A DNA stretch of 64,000 nucleotides from Nitrospirota bacterium. Lineage in GTDB: Bacteria; Nitrospirota; Thermodesulfovibrionia; Thermodesulfovibrionales; UBA1546. Below the pieces are notes generated by a model. That model ran no database searches, had not been told where the DNA came from, and saw only the letters and a program-made list of their open reading frames with translations. The position numbers and the translations under genes are program-made. The stretch spans positions 79,235 through 143,234 of the forward strand of contig WPIF01000008.1 in the NCBI GenBank assembly GCA_009773185.1. The letters are read 5' to 3'. The stretch's first letter is position 1; each line of letters opens with the position of its first letter. Shown piece by piece: positions 60,838 through 64,000 of this stretch.

Positions 60838-62538
60838 ATGGACCTTACGGATAATGCACTTAAAATCCTTCAGGCAAGGTATCTCCTGAAAGATGAGAAG
60901 GGCAAGGTTATTGAGACGCCTGAGGCCATGTTCAGAAGGGTAGCCCATGCAGTAGCCTCTGCAGAAAGACTCTACGGAGAGGACTCTTCCCTGTGGGCAG
61001 ATGTGTTCTATGAGATAATGTCTGGCCTCAGGTTTTTGCCCAATTCTCCAACTCTGATGAATGCAGGAAAGGATATCGGACAACTTGCCGCGTGTTTTGT
61101 GCTTCCTGTGGATGACTCAATGAAGTCTATATTCGACACCCTGAAAAATGCCGCCCTAATTCTCCAGAGCGGAGGCGGCACCGGCTTTTCTTTTTCAAAG
61201 TTGCGGCCAAAATCAGATATTGTCCGCTCAACAGGAGGTATTGCAAGCGGCCCGGTTTCTTTTATGAGGATATACAACACTGCAACAGATGTCATAAAAC
61301 AGGGTGGGGCCAGGCGCGGGGCCAATATGGGCGTCCTTCGTGTTGACCATCCTGATATCCTTGATTTTATCCGCGTTAAAAGGGCGGAGGGGGAGTTAAC
61401 AAATTTTAATATTTCAGTGGCCTTGACTGATGCGTTTATGGATTCTCTAAAAAATAACGGTGAATATGAGCTTATCAATCCGAGGAGTAAAGCAGTTATC
61501 GGGAAGATAAGGGCGCGGGATGTTTTTGATGAAATAGTAAAAAGTGCATGGGAGACAGGAGATCCGGGACTTATCTTTATTGACAGAATAAACAGGGATA
61601 ATCCAACCCCTCACATCGGCAATATGGAATCTACGAATCCGTGCGGTGAACAGCCTTTACTTCCTTATGAGGCATGCATATTGGGCTCGGTAAACCTCTC
61701 TAAATATGTCATAAGCTCTGCGATAAATTATAAATCACTTGCAGGGGATATCAGTAAGTCAGTCAGGTTTCTGGATGATTCCATAGATGTAAACAAATAC
61801 CCGCTGCCCGATATAGAGGCAATGCATAAAGGCAACAGAAAAATCGGGCTCGGTGTTATGGGGTGGGCTGACATGCTGATACTCCTTGGCATCCCTTATA
61901 ATCATAAAAAAGCTTTCAGCCTTGCGAGAGAGCTGATGAAGTTTATAAGGGATGCAACAAGAGAAGCGTCTTCTAATCTTGCAGAAAAAAGAGGAGCATT
62001 CCCAAACTTTAAAGGTTCTGTATATGACTCTCCAGGCAGGCCCCGCCTGAGAAATGCAACAACAACAACCATAGCTCCGACAGGGACACTGTCTATTATT
62101 GCTGACTGCTCGAGCGGCATAGAGCCAATCTTTGCACTCGCGTATAAGAGGCTTATACTGAATACCGAGCTTTTTGAGGCCAACAGGCATTTTTTTGATA
62201 TTGCTATGGAGCAGGGTTTTTATTCAAAGGCATTAAGAGAATTAGTCATAAATAAGGGATGCCTCCGCGGCATTAACGAGGTTCCATACAGTATTAAAAA
62301 ACTGTTTAAAACAGCGCATGAAATACTTCCGGAGGACCATATAGAGATGCAGGCATGTTTTCAGGAATTTACGGACAATGCAGTATCCAAGACCATAAAT
62401 ATGCCTCATAAGGCAAAAAAAGAGGATGTGGCAAAGGCATTTATACTTGCATACGAGAAAGGATGTAAGGGAATTACCATTTTCAGATACGGCACTAAAA
62501 AAGTGGGGACACTTGTGAGGGTAACGGATACAGATTAA
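60838..62538 (+). CDS. nrdJ: Adenosylcobalamin-dependent ribonucleotide reductase
   Basis: This 566-residue class II reductase shows FLPNSPTLMNAGKDIGQLAACFVLPV, ESTNPCGEQPLLPYEACILGSVNLS (catalytic Cys and Glu) and TTTIAPTGTLSIIADCSSGIEP. It reduces ribonucleotides without oxygen using vitamin B12. It is shorter than many relatives: the N-terminal ATP-cone is missing and the C-terminus stops soon after FRYGTKK, without the usual cysteine pair. Reductant transfer may need another protein. Confidence 0.93.
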   Translation: MDLTDNALKILQARYLLKDEKGKVIETPEAMFRRVAHAVASAERLYGEDSSLWADVFYEIMSGLRFLPNSPTLMNAGKDIGQLAACFVLPVDDSMKSIFDTLKNAALILQSGGGTGFSFSKLRPKSDIVRSTGGIASGPVSFMRIYNTATDVIKQGGARRGANMGVLRVDHPDILDFIRVKRAEGELTNFNISVALTDAFMDSLKNNGEYELINPRSKAVIGKIRARDVFDEIVKSAWETGDPGLIFIDRINRDNPTPHIGNMESTNPCGEQPLLPYEACILGSVNLSKYVISSAINYKSLAGDISKSVRFLDDSIDVNKYPLPDIEAMHKGNRKIGLGVMGWADMLILLGIPYNHKKAFSLARELMKFIRDATREASSNLAEKRGAFPNFKGSVYDSPGRPRLRNATTTTIAPTGTLSIIADCSSGIEPIFALAYKRLILNTELFEANRHFFDIAMEQGFYSKALRELVINKGCLRGINEVPYSIKKLFKTAHEILPEDHIEMQACFQEFTDNAVSKTINMPHKAKKEDVAKAFILAYEKGCKGITIFRYGTKKVGTLVRVTDTD

Positions 62539-62631
62539 AAATATACTGTCAACGGTCCAGGTATGCTATATTCTGCTTTTTGTTTTTTAATTTAGGCTAT
62601 AATATTCCACTATACACTCAGGAGGATACAA

Positions 62632-63351
62632 ATGATTCTTGGCGTTAACGTTGACCATGTTGCAACCTTAAGAGAGGCAAGGAGAGGTATTGAACCCGAT
62701 CCTGTAATGGCTGCGACACTTGCAATTCTTGGAGGCGCCGATGGCATAACAATTCATCTCAGGGAAGACAGACGGCACATACATGACAGGGACCTGAAGA
62801 TATTAAGGGAGTTTGTGCCGGTTGAATTAAATCTTGAGATGGCTGCCACAAAAGAGATGATAGGCATTGCGTTAAAGGTAAAGCCGGACATGGTTACTCT
62901 TGTTCCTGAAAAGCGCGAAGAACTTACAACAGAGGGCGGACTTAATGTAAAAAGGCAGAAAGTTAATCTTAAAAAGGCCGTCAGCAGGATTCAGGGCGCA
63001 GGCATACCTGTAAGTCTTTTTATCAATCCGTCGAATGATGATATTGCCGTATCCGGAGAGATAGGCGCCAGCATGGTAGAAATACACACAGGACTTTATG
63101 CAAATGCAAATGCTAAAAATCAGGAGAGGGAGCTTATCAAGGTTGTCAAGGCAGTAAGGGAGGCTTCAAGCCTGGGGCTTCAGTCTAATGCCGGCCATGG
63201 GCTTAATTATCCCAATGTTAAAAAGATAGCAGAGATTGAAGGCCTGAGGGGTTTATACATAGGGCACAGCATTATATCCAGGGCTGTCCTTGTCGGGATA
63301 GAAAGGGCTGTGAGAGAAATGAAGGAGTTGATTAATAGCTGTAAGCTATAA
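62632..63351 (+). CDS. pdxJ: Pyridoxine 5'-phosphate synthase
   Basis: This 239-residue TIM-barrel enzyme of B6 synthesis starts after CAGGAGGA. Motifs are [33 protein letters not shown] and [18 protein letters not shown], plus [20 protein letters not shown] near the end. The last four residues (SCKL) and the stop are encoded by the heptamer array that follows. Confidence 0.97.
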   Translation: MILGVNVDHVATLREARRGIEPDPVMAATLAILGGADGITIHLREDRRHIHDRDLKILREFVPVELNLEMAATKEMIGIALKVKPDMVTLVPEKREELTTEGGLNVKRQKVNLKKAVSRIQGAGIPVSLFINPSNDDIAVSGEIGASMVEIHTGLYANANAKNQERELIKVVKAVREASSLGLQSNAGHGLNYPNVKKIAEIEGLRGLYIGHSIISRAVLVGIERAVREMKELINSCKL

Positions 63352-63406
63352 GCTATAAGCTATAAGCTATAAGCTATAAGCTATAAGCTGTCAGCTAAAA
63401 GCTTTT
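63337..63406 (+). repeat. Heptamer array, ten AGCTATA-type units
   Basis: AGCTGTA, six exact AGCTATA units, AGCTGTC, AGCTAAA and AGCTTTT in uninterrupted 7-bp phase. It starts inside pdxJ and ends four bases before acpS. Confidence 0.9.
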
Positions 63407-63409
63407 TAT

Positions 63410-63781
63410 ATGATATACGGAGTCGGCATAGACCTTGTTAAGATAGACCGCATGAAAGATGTTGTTGAGAAATGGGGCAGAAAATTTCTTGAGAGGGTCT
63501 TTACAGAGAATGAAATTTCATACTGTTATGAAAAAAAGAACCCGTATCTGTCTCTTGCAGTGCGCTTTGCAGCCAAGGAAGCCCTGATAAAGGCAATAGG
63601 CTCTGAGATTGCTGTCTCTCTGACTGATATTGAAGTCATTAACTCCCTTAGCGGAAAGCCTGCTATAAAGGCCAATGGCAAATTAGGCATTTTTTTAAAA
63701 AAGAGAAAGATAAAACAGATTGCTCTCAGCCTGAGCCACGAGAAAGAGTATGGAATTGCCTGTGTAGTGCTCGAAAATTAA
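63410..63781 (+). CDS. acpS: Holo-[acyl-carrier-protein] synthase
   Basis: This 123-residue phosphopantetheinyl transferase starts with MIYGVGIDLVKIDRM and has VFTENEISYC, RFAAKEALIKAIG and LSLSHEKEYGIACVVLE. It moves 4'-phosphopantetheine from CoA to acyl carrier protein. pdxJ-acpS is a common pair. Its ribosome site region is largely taken by the heptamer array. Confidence 0.96.
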   Translation: MIYGVGIDLVKIDRMKDVVEKWGRKFLERVFTENEISYCYEKKNPYLSLAVRFAAKEALIKAIGSEIAVSLTDIEVINSLSGKPAIKANGKLGIFLKKRKIKQIALSLSHEKEYGIACVVLEN

Positions 63782-63878
63782 ACTTCTTTTTTCACGGCTT
63801 GAAAAAAGTTACTTGTAGGTGTAATGTTGAGCAAGAGGTTGTTTATGCCCGGCGCTAAAAAATATATTTTATTATTTT

Positions 63879-63896
63879 TTGTAGGTATACCTACAA
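63879..63896. promoter_or_regulatory. Perfect 18-bp palindrome, possible operator
   Basis: TTGTAGGTATACCTACAA is perfectly self-complementary, with a half-site-like TTGTAGGTGTA at about 63813-63823. It could be a repressor site for a gene beyond the window. It differs from the amt-promoter palindromes. Confidence 0.4.
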
Positions 63897-63923
63897 TCCT
63901 GTTTCTAACACGTTATCAGAGTT

Positions 63924-63941
63924 CCACGGGCTTGCCCGTGG
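63924..63941. repeat. Palindrome CCACGGGC-TT-GCCCGTGG
   Basis: A perfect 8-bp stem with a TT loop, similar in style to 55253-55272. It is probably a dispersed palindromic repeat. The rest of the window end (63782-64000) shows no convincing gene. Confidence 0.55.
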
Positions 63942-64000
63942 GTGAATGATGTCCGGAGATATTTTGGTATACTGATGCATTGTGGAGAACCGTTTATCAG

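Noticed and set aside
63845..63949. 34-codon frame at the window end
   Set aside because: It is built over a perfect palindrome and a stem-loop repeat, has no ribosome site and no recognisable features.

Overview
The window looks like a piece of an anaerobic Gram-negative bacterial chromosome, most likely Nitrospirota (Thermodesulfovibrio-like) or a related deltaproteobacterial lineage. This is inferred from gene content: a type II secretion block, DUF4416 and DUF6485 proteins, a JAMM/MoaD/threonine-synthase cluster, a B12-dependent ribonucleotide reductase, and a NifA-like activator beside three ammonium transporters. No rRNA, tRNA or CRISPR was seen, so the assignment is provisional.

Layout. 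1-3.66 kb is an accessory patch: a truncated lipoprotein, a REP-associated transposase with near-perfect 30-bp inverted ends, orphan secreted or membrane proteins and an RHS-like scrap. 3.66-11.4 kb holds ilvH, then gspK-L-M-C-D, a PA2779/PA2778-type pair, a TPR lipoprotein and a JAMM peptidase. 11.5-17.9 kb is a tight aspartate-family and sulfur amino-acid operon (two threonine synthases, a MoaD/ThiS-like carrier, a NIL-domain protein, an ApgM-type protein, aspartokinase, cysteine synthase). 18-33.1 kb is an island read almost wholly on the minus strand: a HEPN-like protein, lipoproteins, a lipoprotein phosphatase, a patatin, two radical SAM proteins (one beside a 68-residue peptide) and three large secreted proteins. 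Its transcription units repeatedly carry the same promoter and leader, and a receiver-AraC regulator sits at its edge. 34.2-36.4 kb is obgE-proB. 36.4-39.7 kb is a second accessory patch with an integron-type attC site, a cupin and an MNT/HepT pair whose toxin has an early stop. 39.7-48.5 kb is housekeeping (DUF4416, tlpA, clpC, ndk, mdh, an AMIN-type protein, tpiA, secG). 48.6-57.3 kb is a nitrogen island: a sigma-54 activator, an orphan copy of its DNA-binding domain, a porin, amt-glnB, amt-glnK and amt. 57.4-64 kb carries a TPR-pseudokinase, a peptide-binding lipoprotein, a DUF6485 protein, nrdJ, pdxJ and acpS.

Strongest regulatory observation: each of three sigma-54 promoters in the nitrogen island (before the orphan DNA-binding protein, amt2 and amt3) has two copies of a palindrome close to TACAAAWTTGTA upstream. 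In the first two the spacing is almost identical. This reads as a local activator regulon with its own binding motif, and the orphan DNA-binding protein may be a feedback antagonist.

Two other structures stand out. One is the set of repeated promoter and leader modules in the 18-33 kb island, including a 99-bp direct repeat that contains the last codons of a transglutaminase-like gene. The other is a family of short arrays of 7- or 8-bp units at gene junctions, which encode signal peptides or C-terminal tails of neighbouring proteins.
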